From Ruegeria sp. THAF33 (GTDB taxonomy: Bacteria > Pseudomonadota > Alphaproteobacteria > Rhodobacterales > Rhodobacteraceae), in contig NZ_CP045385.1 of NCBI RefSeq assembly GCF_009363615.1, positions 558,001-622,000 of the forward strand: a DNA stretch of 64,000 nt, given 5' to 3'. Of this stretch, positions 17,560 to 26,470 are shown in pieces (within the stretch, counting starts at the first letter, position 1; each line of letters opens with the position of its first letter). Under the pieces are notes generated by a model. That model saw only the letters and a list, made by a program, of their open reading frames with translations, was not told where the DNA came from and searched no databases. The position numbers were made by a program, and so were the translations under genes.

Positions 17560-18693
17560 ATGAACGATCTGTCACAAAACATCATCGGTTACGACCTTTG
17601 GCACCTGAAGCTTCCGGTCACGTCCCGCCGGGATCACGGTATAGGATCCATCGAAGGCGCCTGCGAAGTCGTCATACTGCGACTGACATCCGAGGATGGC
17701 ACACAGGGATTTGGCGAAGCGTCACCCTGGTCGGTGTTCACCGGCACCCCGGAAGCGACATTTGCGGCACTGGATCGATATCTACGCCCCCTTGTTCTTG
17801 GCGCCCGCGTGGGCGACCGGTCAGCCATCATGGCGCGCGCGACCTGTGCCGTGGCGCATTGCACCGAGGCCAAGGCCGCGCTGGAAACCGCGCTGCTGGA
17901 TCTGGCCGGCCGTATCAGCGACATCCCTGTCTGGTCATTGCTGGGCGGTCGTTGCCGCAGCACCATTCCGCTCAGCTGTTCCATCGCCAACCCGGACTTT
18001 TCTCAGGACATAGACCTGTTGGCGCGGTTGCGAGAGGACGGCGTGCGGATTGTCAAACTCAAGACCGGGTTCAAGGATCACGCCTTTGACATCATGCGGT
18101 TGGAGTACCTTGCGCAGAACTGCCCTGAATTCTCGGTCCGCGTGGACTATAATCAGGGGCTGAGCATCGAGGAGGCTCCGACGCGGGTGCGGGACGTGGC
18201 CCGGTTCAATCCTGATTTCATCGAACAGCCGGTTCGCGCCCACCATTTCGGCATGATGGCGAAGCTACGGCATATGACCGATGTTCCCCTTCTCGCCGAT
18301 GAAAGCGTCTTTGGTCCCGAAGATATGGAACGCGCCGCGCGTGAAAGCACTTGCGATGGTGTCTCGGTGAAAATAATGAAGTCTGGCGGACTGACCCGCG
18401 GGCAAACGGTCGCCCGCATCGCGGCGGCGCACGGCCTGACGGCGTATGGCGGGGACATGTTCGAGGCCGGCCTGGCCCATCTTGCGGGCACCCATCTGAT
18501 TGCCGCGACACCCGAGATCACATTGGGCTGCGAGTTTTATCAGGCGTCCTATTTTCTGAAAGAGGACATTCTGGAAGAACCCTTCCGGATCCGGAACGGT
18601 CAGGTCTGCGTGCCCGAAACCCCCGGGCTTGGCGGCAGGCCCGAGGTGGCCAAACTGAACCATTACGCAGTGGCCAGGGCGGCTTCAGAATGA
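17560..18693 (+). CDS. Enolase-superfamily enzyme (mandelate racemase/muconate cycloisomerase group)
   Basis: This 377-residue protein has an N-terminal capping domain and a TIM barrel with the MLE-subgroup residues. These are the KxK motif in IVKLKTGF near 163, metal ligands in VDYNQG, FIEQP and LADES, and a final catalytic lysine in SVKIMKSGG near 269. The family performs proton abstraction alpha to a carboxylate, such as cycloisomerisation, amino-acid or proline-betaine racemisation, or dipeptide epimerisation. The ATG at 17560 follows GGGGGCGGA; the frame is open from 17518. It overlaps the FAD oxidoreductase gene by four bases, so an amino-acid-derived substrate is likely. Confidence 0.85.
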   Translation: MNDLSQNIIGYDLWHLKLPVTSRRDHGIGSIEGACEVVILRLTSEDGTQGFGEASPWSVFTGTPEATFAALDRYLRPLVLGARVGDRSAIMARATCAVAHCTEAKAALETALLDLAGRISDIPVWSLLGGRCRSTIPLSCSIANPDFSQDIDLLARLREDGVRIVKLKTGFKDHAFDIMRLEYLAQNCPEFSVRVDYNQGLSIEEAPTRVRDVARFNPDFIEQPVRAHHFGMMAKLRHMTDVPLLADESVFGPEDMERAARESTCDGVSVKIMKSGGLTRGQTVARIAAAHGLTAYGGDMFEAGLAHLAGTHLIAATPEITLGCEFYQASYFLKEDILEEPFRIRNGQVCVPETPGLGGRPEVAKLNHYAVARAASE

Positions 18694-19940
18694 GCGACAA
18701 GAAAACCATAGCCATCATCGGCGCCGGTATCGTCGGCGTGTCGGCCGCGGTCTGGCTGCAACGGGACGGGCACGACGTGATCCTGTTCGACAAGGCCGGA
18801 CCGGGTGAAGGCACGTCTCATGGCAATGGCGGTGTGCTGGCATCCTGTTCCATCATACCTGTGACGGTTCCCGGACTGCTTGGCAAAGCGCCCAAAATGT
18901 TGCTGAGCTCGTCGCAGCCGCTGTTTTTGAAATGGGGGTATCTGCCGAAGCTGCTCCCATGGCTCCGGCAATATCTGAGCCACGCGAACGTGGCAGACGT
19001 TGAACGGATCGCGGCGGCGCTGACGCCGATCGTCGGCGACAGCCTGAATGATCACAAGGCTTTGGCGGCGGGCACGCGTGCTGAAAAGTGGATCGTGCCC
19101 AGCGACTATCTGTTTCTCTACGAGAACCGGGCCCATTTTGAACAAGATGCGTTGGGCTGGGGAATAAGACGGAAGAACGGCTTTGACTGGCAAGAACTGG
19201 AGGGCAAGGCGTTTCACGACTATGACCCCGTGTTCAGCCCGGATATCGGTTTCGCCGCCAAGCTGTCAAACCACGGTCATATCACCGATCCCGGGCGGTA
19301 CGTGAAAGATCTGGCCGCCCATGTCGAGGCCGGCGGCGGCCGGATCATCCGCGCCAATGTCGAAGATGTCACCCGCGAGAGCGGCCGTGTTACCGGTGTG
19401 CGCGCGGATGGTGAGACCATCGCTTGCGACACCGCCATTGTCACGGCTGGCGTCTGGTCGGGGCCGCTGGCAAAGCGACTGGGGGTTTCTGTTCCTCTTG
19501 AAAGCGAGCGCGGTTATCATCTTGAATTGGTGGCACCTTCTGCCATGCCCCGCAGCCCGGTCATGGTTGCTTCGGGCAAGTTTGTTGCCACGCCCATGGA
19601 TGGGCGCATACGCTTGGCGGGTATCGTGGAGTTCGGTGGGCTGGACGCACCGCCCTCGCGCGCGCCGTTTGAACTGATGCGAAAGAATGCCCGGGCCGCG
19701 TTTCCGGGCATAACATGGAAGGAGGAAGTGGAATGGATGGGGCACAGGCCGGCCCCGGCTGACTCGATCCCGATCATAGGCGACGCGCCCGGACTCAAGG
19801 GGGCCTATATGGGCTTTGGGCATCATCACATCGGCCTGACAGGTGGGCCAAAGACCGGGCGGCTTTTGGCGCAGATGATTGCGGGCAGAACCCCGAACAC
19901 CGACGTAAGCGTTTATGCGCCGTCGCGCTTCGCACCATAA
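18690..19940 (+). CDS. FAD-dependent amino acid oxidoreductase (DadA-like)
   Basis: This 416-residue DAO-family flavoprotein starts with the dinucleotide-binding motif [19 protein letters not shown] and ends with the FAD-closing [16 protein letters not shown] near 385. It resembles D-amino acid dehydrogenases that pass electrons to the quinone pool. The true ATG at 18690 overlaps the upstream stop (ATGA); the open frame back to 18351 is spurious. Coupling to a racemase-type enzyme suggests that the racemised D-isomer, or an N-methylated amino acid, is oxidised here. Confidence 0.88.
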   Translation: MSDKKTIAIIGAGIVGVSAAVWLQRDGHDVILFDKAGPGEGTSHGNGGVLASCSIIPVTVPGLLGKAPKMLLSSSQPLFLKWGYLPKLLPWLRQYLSHANVADVERIAAALTPIVGDSLNDHKALAAGTRAEKWIVPSDYLFLYENRAHFEQDALGWGIRRKNGFDWQELEGKAFHDYDPVFSPDIGFAAKLSNHGHITDPGRYVKDLAAHVEAGGGRIIRANVEDVTRESGRVTGVRADGETIACDTAIVTAGVWSGPLAKRLGVSVPLESERGYHLELVAPSAMPRSPVMVASGKFVATPMDGRIRLAGIVEFGGLDAPPSRAPFELMRKNARAAFPGITWKEEVEWMGHRPAPADSIPIIGDAPGLKGAYMGFGHHHIGLTGGPKTGRLLAQMIAGRTPNTDVSVYAPSRFAP

Positions 19941-19992
19941 GAACAGACCGACGAAAAACATCGGTATTTCAAGACTCGATAGGGAGAAAACG

Positions 19993-20970
19993 ATGAAAAC
20001 AATGACAAACCTTCTGGCGGCAACCGCTTTGACTGCTGCCGCGGCAGCACCGGCCATGGCCGAAAAATGGGACATGCCGATGGCCTATTCGGCGTCGAAC
20101 TTCCATTCGGCCACCGGTGCGGAATTCGCCAAATGTGTAACGACCGGAACCGGCGGTGAGATCGAAATCGTTACGCATCCATCCGGCTCGCTGTTCAAAG
20201 GTGCCGATATCAAACGCGCAATCCAGACCGGGCAAGCCCCGATCGGCGAACGCCTTCTGTCCGGCCACCAGAATGAGAACGCGTTGTTCGGTTTCGATTC
20301 GATCCCGTTCCTTGCGACCTCGTTCGACGACAGCGCCAAGCTTTGGGAGGCTGCCAAGCCATCTATCGAAAAAGTATTGGCAGAGCAGAACCTGACGCTG
20401 CTTTATGCTGTACCGTGGCCACCGCAGGGGCTGTATTTCAAGAATGAGGTGAACTCGGTCGCCGACATGAAGGGCATCAAGTTCCGTTCGTACAACAACG
20501 CGACTTCGCGACTGGCCGAGCTGACGGGCATGTTGCCGGTAACGATCGAAGCGGCAGAAATCAGTCAGGCTTTTGCGACGGGTGTCGCCGAGTCGATGGT
20601 GTCTTCGGGATCGACCGGGTATGACCGCAAGGTCTGGGAAAGCCTGAACTATTTCTACGAAGTCGATGCCTGGTTGCCGCGCAACTACGTGATGGTGAAT
20701 TCTGATGTCTGGTCGGGCGTGTCCGACGCCAACAAGAACGTCATCAAGGCCTGCGCAGGGCTGGCGGAATACGCGGGCAACTGGCGCGCCAAGGAATATA
20801 CCGGCTTTACTCTGCAAGGTCTGCGTGATGGTGGCATGACCGTCGGTCCGGCATCCGAGCAGATGACGAATGAGCTGAAAGAGATTGGTGTGACCATGAC
20901 CAATGAATGGCTGGAAGCCGCCGGAGACGAAGGCAAAGCCATCGTCGACGCGTTCAACGCCTCTCAGTAA
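19993..20970 (+). CDS. TRAP transporter substrate-binding protein (DctP)
   Basis: This 325-residue protein has a signal peptide (cut near AMAEK) and the DctP fold, including the conserved segment GIKFRSYNNATSRLAELTG near 165. The arginine of that segment normally salt-bridges the carboxylate of the ligand, so the substrate is a carboxylate. The ATG at 19993 follows AGGGAG; earlier in-frame starts lie in the preceding gene. It sits in the catabolic island and presumably imports its substrate. Confidence 0.9.
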   Translation: MKTMTNLLAATALTAAAAAPAMAEKWDMPMAYSASNFHSATGAEFAKCVTTGTGGEIEIVTHPSGSLFKGADIKRAIQTGQAPIGERLLSGHQNENALFGFDSIPFLATSFDDSAKLWEAAKPSIEKVLAEQNLTLLYAVPWPPQGLYFKNEVNSVADMKGIKFRSYNNATSRLAELTGMLPVTIEAAEISQAFATGVAESMVSSGSTGYDRKVWESLNYFYEVDAWLPRNYVMVNSDVWSGVSDANKNVIKACAGLAEYAGNWRAKEYTGFTLQGLRDGGMTVGPASEQMTNELKEIGVTMTNEWLEAAGDEGKAIVDAFNASQ

Positions 20971-20980
20971 CCGTTCGAGG

Positions 20981-21010
20981 CAGGCGGCGTTGCATTGCGT
21001 CGCCTGTTTT
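20981..21010 (+). repeat. Intercistronic hairpin dctP/dctQ with short T-run
   Basis: CAGGCGGCG (20981-20989) pairs with CGTCGCCTG (20998-21006), one G-U, across an eight-base loop and is followed by TTTT. It is probably a partial terminator or mRNA 3'-end stabiliser after the binding-protein gene. Confidence 0.55.
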
Positions 21011-21039
21011 CCATCCAATCATAACAAAGCGGGGACGCC

Positions 21040-21573
21040 ATGGCGGTATTGCGGGGGCTTCGGTCCGTTCTGGACTTTATCTATCTTGCAGCGGGGGTAA
21101 TGGCGGCGGTCAGCCTGATTGCCATTCTTTTGCTGATCGTCGTGCAGATGCTGGCCCGCTGGACCGGTGAGGTCTTTCCCGGAGCGCCCGACTATGCCGG
21201 CTATGCAATGGCGGCGGCATCTTTTCTCGCCTTTGCCAATGCGTTGAACCGGGGCAGCCACATTCGGGTTTCGATCCTTCTGAACGCGGTACCGGACAGC
21301 GTGCGGCGTGTTCTTGAAATCTGGTGTTTCACCATCGGCACAGCCGTCATGTGGTATTTCTGCTGGTATGCCTATCGCTTCGTCTATTGGAGCTGGAAGT
21401 TCAACGACATCAGCCAGGGTCAGGACAGAACCGCGCTGTGGATTCCGCAATCCGCGATGCTGATCGGAGCCGTGATCCTGGCCGTCGCGCTGACGGATCA
21501 CCTGATCCACGTCCTGTTCAAAGGTGACCATCGCATTGTCCGCGATCTGGCCGACCAGAGCCACGGAGAATAG
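21040..21573 (+). CDS. TRAP transporter small membrane subunit (DctQ)
   Basis: A 177-residue protein with four hydrophobic helices, typical of the small TRAP membrane subunit. Features include the RWTGEVFPGAPDYAGYAMAA region between helices 1 and 2 and a long connecting loop before helix 4. It lies between dctP and dctM in the same orientation, four bases ahead of dctM. It scaffolds DctM in the inner membrane. Confidence 0.9.
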   Translation: MAVLRGLRSVLDFIYLAAGVMAAVSLIAILLLIVVQMLARWTGEVFPGAPDYAGYAMAAASFLAFANALNRGSHIRVSILLNAVPDSVRRVLEIWCFTIGTAVMWYFCWYAYRFVYWSWKFNDISQGQDRTALWIPQSAMLIGAVILAVALTDHLIHVLFKGDHRIVRDLADQSHGE

Positions 21574-21577
21574 ACGC

Positions 21578-22891
21578 ATGGAAAACCTGTCTGTCATCAT
21601 CCTTTTCCTTTTTGTTCTGTTCACCCTTCTCGGGACCGGTGTCTGGGTCGGCCTAGCCCTCATGGGGGTCGCTTGGGTCGGGATGGAGCTGTTCACCACC
21701 CGCCCCGTGGGCGACGTGATGATCACGACGATCTGGTCCGCGTCGTCATCGTGGACCCTGACCGCCTTGCCCATGTTCATCTGGATGGGCGAAATCCTGT
21801 ACCGCACGCGATTGTCCGAAGACATGTTCAAAGGGCTGTCCCCTTGGATGGCCCCCCTGCCCGGCGGTTTGGTGCATACCAATATCGTGGGCTGTACCGT
21901 TTTCGCGGCAGTCTCAGGTTCGTCGGCCGCAACGCTGACCACCGTCGGAAAGATGTCGATCCCCGAACTGCGCAAGCGCAACTACCCCGAACGGATGATC
22001 ATCGGTACTCTGACCGGCGCGGCCACTCTGGGGCTGATGATCCCGCCGTCCCTAACCCTGATCGTCTACGGGGTGACGATCAATGAATCGATCACCAAGC
22101 TGTTCTTTGCCGGCATCCTTCCCGGTTTGGTGCTGGCAGCGATGTTCATGGGGTATGTCGCGATCTATTCCAAGTTGGGCAAAGATTGGACCCCGGATGT
22201 CGAGGGCAAGCTGAGCTTTTCCGAGAAAGTCAGAAACTCCCGCTTTTTGTTGCCTGTGATCCTTCTGATCACGGTCGTCATCGGCTCAATGTATCTGGGC
22301 TATGCCACTGCGACCGAAGCTGCGGCTTTCGGGGTGATCGGCGGCCTGCTGCTGGCGGCAGGCCAGGGGTCGTTGAACTGGAAGACATTCACTGAAAGCT
22401 TGATGGGCGCCACACGAACCAGCGCGATGATCGCCCTGATCCTTGCCGGCGCTGCGTTTCTGTCGCTGTCCATGGGCTTCACCGGCCTGCCGCGCGGGCT
22501 GGCCGATCTGATTGCAGGTTGGGAACTGACCCGTTTCGAACTGCTTATGGTCCTGCTGGTGTTCTACATCATTCTGGGCTGTTTTCTTGACGGGATTTCT
22601 TCCGTCGTTTTGACCATGGCCGTGGTGGAACCAATGATCCGCGACGCTGGCATTGACCTGATCTGGTTCGGCATCTTCATCGTGGTCGTCGTTGAAATGG
22701 CGCAGATCACACCACCGATCGGATTCAACCTGTTCGTGATGCAGGGCATGACCAACCATGAGATGAGCTATATCGCACGCGCAGCGATACCGATGTTCCT
22801 GATCATGGTGCTGATGGTCTTCATCCTCATCTGGTTCCCGGACCTCGCCACCTGGCTGCCCGAGAATTTGCGTCAGAGCCCGGGCGGGTAA
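21578..22891 (+). CDS. TRAP transporter large membrane subunit (DctM)
   Basis: This 437-residue permease has about 12-13 hydrophobic segments and the DctM signatures CTVFAAVSGSSAATLTTVG near 104 and GLMIPPSLTLIVYG near 148. It couples sodium-driven import of the ligand brought by DctP. The ATG at 21578 follows GGAGAA; the frame opens earlier at 21524 inside dctQ. A TTG-started membrane gene follows after seven bases. Confidence 0.92.
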   Translation: MENLSVIILFLFVLFTLLGTGVWVGLALMGVAWVGMELFTTRPVGDVMITTIWSASSSWTLTALPMFIWMGEILYRTRLSEDMFKGLSPWMAPLPGGLVHTNIVGCTVFAAVSGSSAATLTTVGKMSIPELRKRNYPERMIIGTLTGAATLGLMIPPSLTLIVYGVTINESITKLFFAGILPGLVLAAMFMGYVAIYSKLGKDWTPDVEGKLSFSEKVRNSRFLLPVILLITVVIGSMYLGYATATEAAAFGVIGGLLLAAGQGSLNWKTFTESLMGATRTSAMIALILAGAAFLSLSMGFTGLPRGLADLIAGWELTRFELLMVLLVFYIILGCFLDGISSVVLTMAVVEPMIRDAGIDLIWFGIFIVVVVEMAQITPPIGFNLFVMQGMTNHEMSYIARAAIPMFLIMVLMVFILIWFPDLATWLPENLRQSPGG

Positions 22892-22898
22892 AACGGCC

Positions 22899-23831
22899 TT
22901 GAACCTGCTCCATCTGGCGGCCCGTCACGGGCCCCGTGTTCTGGTCGCCGGATTGGCGGCGGGTCTTCTATTGCCGGGTTTGGCCGAGCCCATGCGAGGC
23001 CTGCTGCCGCCCCTGGTCGTGTTGTTGCTGTTCGTCACCGTCCTGAGAATAGACCCCGAAACCATTCTTGGATCGTTGAGCGATCTGCACAAGGTCGCGT
23101 TCACCGTCATCGGGTTTCAATTCGTGATGCCGCTGATCATTCTGGCCATTGGATTTGTCGGGGGATGGACCGGAACGCCGGTGCTTCTGTCCCTGCTCAT
23201 CATGGCGGCTGCGCCCTCGATTTCCGGCAGTCCCAACATGTGTTTGATGATGGGCTACCCACCTGAACACGCGATGCGAATGATGGTGGTTGGGACCGCC
23301 CTGCTGCCATTGACAGCGTTTCCGGTGTTCCTGCTCATGCCTGAGCTGGGCGGCATTCACTCTGTTCTGCTGGCCGGGTTGCAACTGCTGTTGACGATAC
23401 TCTGCACAACCGGCGCCGCCATTGTTGTCCGGTGCGTCTGGTTGCGTTCACCATCACGCTCCACATTGGTGAATCTGGAAGGGTTGGGCACAATCACCTT
23501 GGCCGTTTTTGTCATCGGCCTGATGCCTTCTGTCAGCACCACAGCGCTGAAAAGCCCGGCCGTCGCGGCCTTCTGGATCGCGCTCGCCTGTCTGGCCAAT
23601 TTCGGAGCACAATTCATTTCGTTCCGGATGACCCGAGGACGTCTGCCGGCAGCCAGAGCAACCGCTGTCTCTTTGATCGCGGGAAACAGAAACATCGCGA
23701 TATTCTTCGTTGCTTTGCCGCCCGAGGTCACCGCACCCATCATGGCCTTCATCGGGGCGTATCAAATTCCGATGTACCTGACGCCAATGGTCATGCGTCA
23801 TCTCTACATGAGGCAAGTCTTGCCCGAGTAG
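22899..23831 (+). CDS. BASS/SBF-like membrane transporter
   Basis: This 310-residue protein has about nine or ten transmembrane helices and resembles the bile acid:sodium symporter superfamily, with characteristic pairs such as APSISGSPNMCLMMG near 105 and AGNRNIAIFFVALPP near 265. It begins with TTG seven bases after dctM, so it is probably the last gene of the TRAP operon. Its substrate may be an organic anion, with either import or export of a pathway intermediate possible. The family assignment is fairly secure and the substrate is unknown. Confidence 0.7.
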   Translation: MNLLHLAARHGPRVLVAGLAAGLLLPGLAEPMRGLLPPLVVLLLFVTVLRIDPETILGSLSDLHKVAFTVIGFQFVMPLIILAIGFVGGWTGTPVLLSLLIMAAAPSISGSPNMCLMMGYPPEHAMRMMVVGTALLPLTAFPVFLLMPELGGIHSVLLAGLQLLLTILCTTGAAIVVRCVWLRSPSRSTLVNLEGLGTITLAVFVIGLMPSVSTTALKSPAVAAFWIALACLANFGAQFISFRMTRGRLPAARATAVSLIAGNRNIAIFFVALPPEVTAPIMAFIGAYQIPMYLTPMVMRHLYMRQVLPE

Positions 23832-23959
23832 CTTTGGAAAGCCGCCTTAGGATATTTTTATCCCTTTTCTCCGATCCTTGTCGGCGTTGGGCCGATACGT
23901 CGTGCTTGGTTCAATGCAAAAAAACACGCTCAGGGAAATCGGGTGAATAATTGTCACTA

Positions 23960-24008
23960 TTGACAGTTAATTGCACTCTTCCTATTTACTGTCAATGTTG
24001 ACAGTAAA
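23960..24008 (+). promoter_or_regulatory. Promoter with overlapping TetR-type operator
   Basis: A consensus -35 TTGACA (23960-23965) lies 17 bases before a weak -10-like TATTTA (23983-23988). A dyad TTTACTGTCAA-TG-TTGACAGTAAA (23985-24008) has perfect 11-base arms and covers the -10 and the leader up to the ribosome binding site. An additional TGTCA/TGACA pair lies at 23952-23965. The tetR gene is third-party encoded in the same operon, so autorepression is likely. Confidence 0.65.
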
Positions 24009-24017
24009 GGAAATATC

Positions 24018-24449
24018 ATGCCGATTAGCAAACTGGTCGTCGCATCTGTGATGACACTAGCTTCAACCCTCGGGGCAACAGCACAAACTCTCACTGCAAC
24101 GGTGCAGGACGTGCGCAATGCAGATGGTGATTTGATCATTGCCGTGTTCGATGACTCAAAATCTTTTAAGGCCATGGACGTGGCAAACGCGGCGGCCTTG
24201 GCTTCCATTCCTGCTGTCAAAGGCCAGGCCTCGGTCACCTTTCACAATCTCCCGCTTGGCACCTATACGATTGCCGCGATTCACGACGAGAACAGCAACA
24301 GCAACCTGGATACCGAGAAGGATGTCCCAACCGAAGGGTACGCCTTTGGCGGCATGGATCGGAGCGGTCTACCGCCGGAATTCGCGGATGCCGCTGTCGC
24401 CGTCGGCACCGGTGCAACCGCAGACCTGAAGCTGAAATACTGGAAATAA
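24018..24449 (+). CDS. DUF2141 exported protein
   Basis: This 143-residue secreted or periplasmic protein has a signal peptide (cut near ATAQT) and a DUF2141 beta-sandwich, with the family patterns GDLIIAVFDDSKSF and YTIAAIHDENSNSNLDTE (Asp/Asn-rich, calcium-site-like) followed by EGYAFG. The ATG follows AGGA, which abuts the TetR operator. It is the first gene of a set with tetR, a small membrane protein and a Rieske oxygenase. The function of DUF2141 is not established. Confidence 0.85.
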   Translation: MPISKLVVASVMTLASTLGATAQTLTATVQDVRNADGDLIIAVFDDSKSFKAMDVANAAALASIPAVKGQASVTFHNLPLGTYTIAAIHDENSNSNLDTEKDVPTEGYAFGGMDRSGLPPEFADAAVAVGTGATADLKLKYWK

Positions 24450-24450
24450 C

Positions 24451-25044
24451 ATGATCGGGCGCCCCTCAAATCGTGATGAACGTTATGAACAGATTATGCA
24501 GGCCCTGGTCAGATGTGTTGCGAGATATGGCCTTGATGGCGCATCGCTTTCGCAAATAGCCAAGGAGGCGGGCCTGACACGGCCTCTGATCCGGCATCAC
24601 CTGGGCAATCGGGATGAATTGATTACGACCCTGCAAGACTATGTTCTGAAAAGTTTTTCGGAACAGTCTGACGCACTCGTTGCAGGCTTGCCGGCGTCGA
24701 GAAAATCAAGACATCTGATCGATCTTCTGTTCTCGGACATGAACCAGACGTCACCGGATATGGTTCTTGCCTTCGCAGCACTCACCGCGCGGGCGGTCGA
24801 GGATGCTTCGCTTCGCCTGGCTTGTCGAGAGGCTCTGCTTGCCTTTGAAACTACGATTGCTGCGATACTGCGCGCGGATTTCCCGAATGTGGATGCCGCA
24901 AAGGTCAATACCGCCGCTCATGGCATTGTGGCGCTTTATTTCAACGCGACGTCTTTGGCCCCTCTGGATATGCCGAATGTCTGGAAAACTCAGGCCGAAC
25001 AGGCCGCGCGTGCGCTGTTCAATGGCCTGGAGCAAGAACCATGA
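24451..25044 (+). CDS. TetR-family transcriptional regulator
   Basis: This 197-residue repressor has an N-terminal HTH at about 30-52 (SLSQIAKEAGLTRPLIRHHLG) and an all-helical ligand domain. It starts one base after the DUF2141 stop and overlaps the next gene by four bases, so it is the second gene of its own target operon. The 24-base dyad before the operon is its likely operator. Confidence 0.9.
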   Translation: MIGRPSNRDERYEQIMQALVRCVARYGLDGASLSQIAKEAGLTRPLIRHHLGNRDELITTLQDYVLKSFSEQSDALVAGLPASRKSRHLIDLLFSDMNQTSPDMVLAFAALTARAVEDASLRLACREALLAFETTIAAILRADFPNVDAAKVNTAAHGIVALYFNATSLAPLDMPNVWKTQAEQAARALFNGLEQEP

Positions 25045-25292
25045 CACGCAAGCGACAGCTGAACTACATCACCTTCGCGGCGCTGATGGTGACGACGGTA
25101 CTTGGCTATCAGACGTTGTGGGGGCTTCTTTTCATGTTCTGGACAATCCCGAATTTCTATTCCGGTCACGCTTTGCTTTTGACCGACGTAACCCGGGATG
25201 AGGACCCCATCCTGTTTTGGCTGATCCAACTCGCCTGGGTCGCATTAGGCCTGTCGATGATCGCCATCGACTTTCTCCCCCAAACGTTTTGA
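25041..25292 (+). CDS. Small two-helix membrane protein
   Basis: An 83-residue protein of unknown function has two hydrophobic helices, about 10-33 and 58-78, joined by a short acidic loop containing HALLLTDVTRDED. It overlaps tetR by four bases and precedes the Rieske oxygenase by 23 bases, so it is a real gene of this operon. A membrane anchor or substrate channel for the oxygenase is possible but speculative. Confidence 0.75.
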   Translation: MTRKRQLNYITFAALMVTTVLGYQTLWGLLFMFWTIPNFYSGHALLLTDVTRDEDPILFWLIQLAWVALGLSMIAIDFLPQTF

Positions 25293-25315
25293 AAATTCCT
25301 TCACAAGAGGCTCAA

Positions 25316-26470
25316 ATGAAACCCATGCTGCACCTTTTGCCGGTCGAAGCTTACACGAGCCAGGATTGGTTCGACCGGGAAATGCGCGAGATCTTCTCCA
25401 AAACCTGGCGCTACGCCGGTTTTATGGAGGATGTCAGTGAACCCGGCCAGTTCATCGCCGTGCAGGCCGGACTCAACAACATATTCGTGATCATGGGGCG
25501 CGATCGTCGCCTGCGCGCCTTCCATAACATCTGCCGCCATCGCGGTACCCAATTGATCCGCGCGGTTGGCAAAACGCAAAAAGCATTGACCTGTCCTTAT
25601 CACGATTGGACCTACGATCTTGAAGGCAATCTGATTTCGGTGCCGGATGAGCACGAGGAATTTGGCAAGGTCGACAAGTCCTGTCTTGGCCTGAAACCCG
25701 CCAAGGTCGACATCTGGAAATCGATGATTTTCGTCCATCCAGACCCCGACGCGCCTTCCATCGCCGAATGGTTCGGCCCCGTCGAACCCCATATCGGCCC
25801 GCACGTCCCGGAAGAGCTGATCGAGTACGAAGACCTGAACACCAGCTATGAGATAAAGGCCAACTGGAAGGTTGTCGTCGAAAATTACATCGACGTTTAC
25901 CACCTGAGCCATCTGCATTCGAATACGCTGCAGATGTATGACCACAAATCCGCCGAATTCCACTGGGAAGGACCTCATTACATGTTTTGGGAGCCGCCCG
26001 TGGCGGAGTTTCTTGAAGATCAGGACAGCAAACTGACCGCCCCGCGCGTCATCCCCAAAGACATGAACGGCGCCTGGGTGCCGATGCTGTTCCCGGGGAT
26101 TGGTCTGGCCGCTTCGGAAGACGGCTGGAATATCTTCATTGTCGAACCCCTTGGCCCGGAACTGACACGAGTTCACAACCGCGGGCGGGTGTCCAACAGC
26201 TCGGAATGGGAATTCACCAAACAGTCGATGAAGTCGTCCTCTTTCTGGTCCAAGTTTGGAATAGCTGGGAAATACGAAGCCAATGACGCGATGGGCGAAG
26301 ATGACCCGATGGTTGCCGGTGACTTTACCGGCGAAGACATCTATGCGTGCGAGCAACAGCAGAAATCCCTGCATTCTCCGTATTTTGAAGCAGGTCCGGC
26401 GGCAAACGGTGAAAGTCCCGTCATCGAGCACCAGAAAGTTGTTCTGCAATGGTTGGGGGAAGGGAAATGA
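25316..26470 (+). CDS. Rieske non-heme iron oxygenase, large subunit
   Basis: This 384-residue oxygenase has a Rieske [2Fe-2S] site C73-X-H75 ... C93-X2-H96 and a mononuclear iron site with H196 and H201 in VYHLSHLH. It uses electrons from the adjacent reductase to hydroxylate or demethylate a small substrate. The size and sequence fit the group containing glycine betaine, carnitine and stachydrine monooxygenases and several uncharacterised members. The ATG at 25316 follows AAGAGG; the extra upstream frame to 25217 overlaps the membrane protein and is spurious. Confidence 0.92.
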   Translation: MKPMLHLLPVEAYTSQDWFDREMREIFSKTWRYAGFMEDVSEPGQFIAVQAGLNNIFVIMGRDRRLRAFHNICRHRGTQLIRAVGKTQKALTCPYHDWTYDLEGNLISVPDEHEEFGKVDKSCLGLKPAKVDIWKSMIFVHPDPDAPSIAEWFGPVEPHIGPHVPEELIEYEDLNTSYEIKANWKVVVENYIDVYHLSHLHSNTLQMYDHKSAEFHWEGPHYMFWEPPVAEFLEDQDSKLTAPRVIPKDMNGAWVPMLFPGIGLAASEDGWNIFIVEPLGPELTRVHNRGRVSNSSEWEFTKQSMKSSSFWSKFGIAGKYEANDAMGEDDPMVAGDFTGEDIYACEQQQKSLHSPYFEAGPAANGESPVIEHQKVVLQWLGEGK

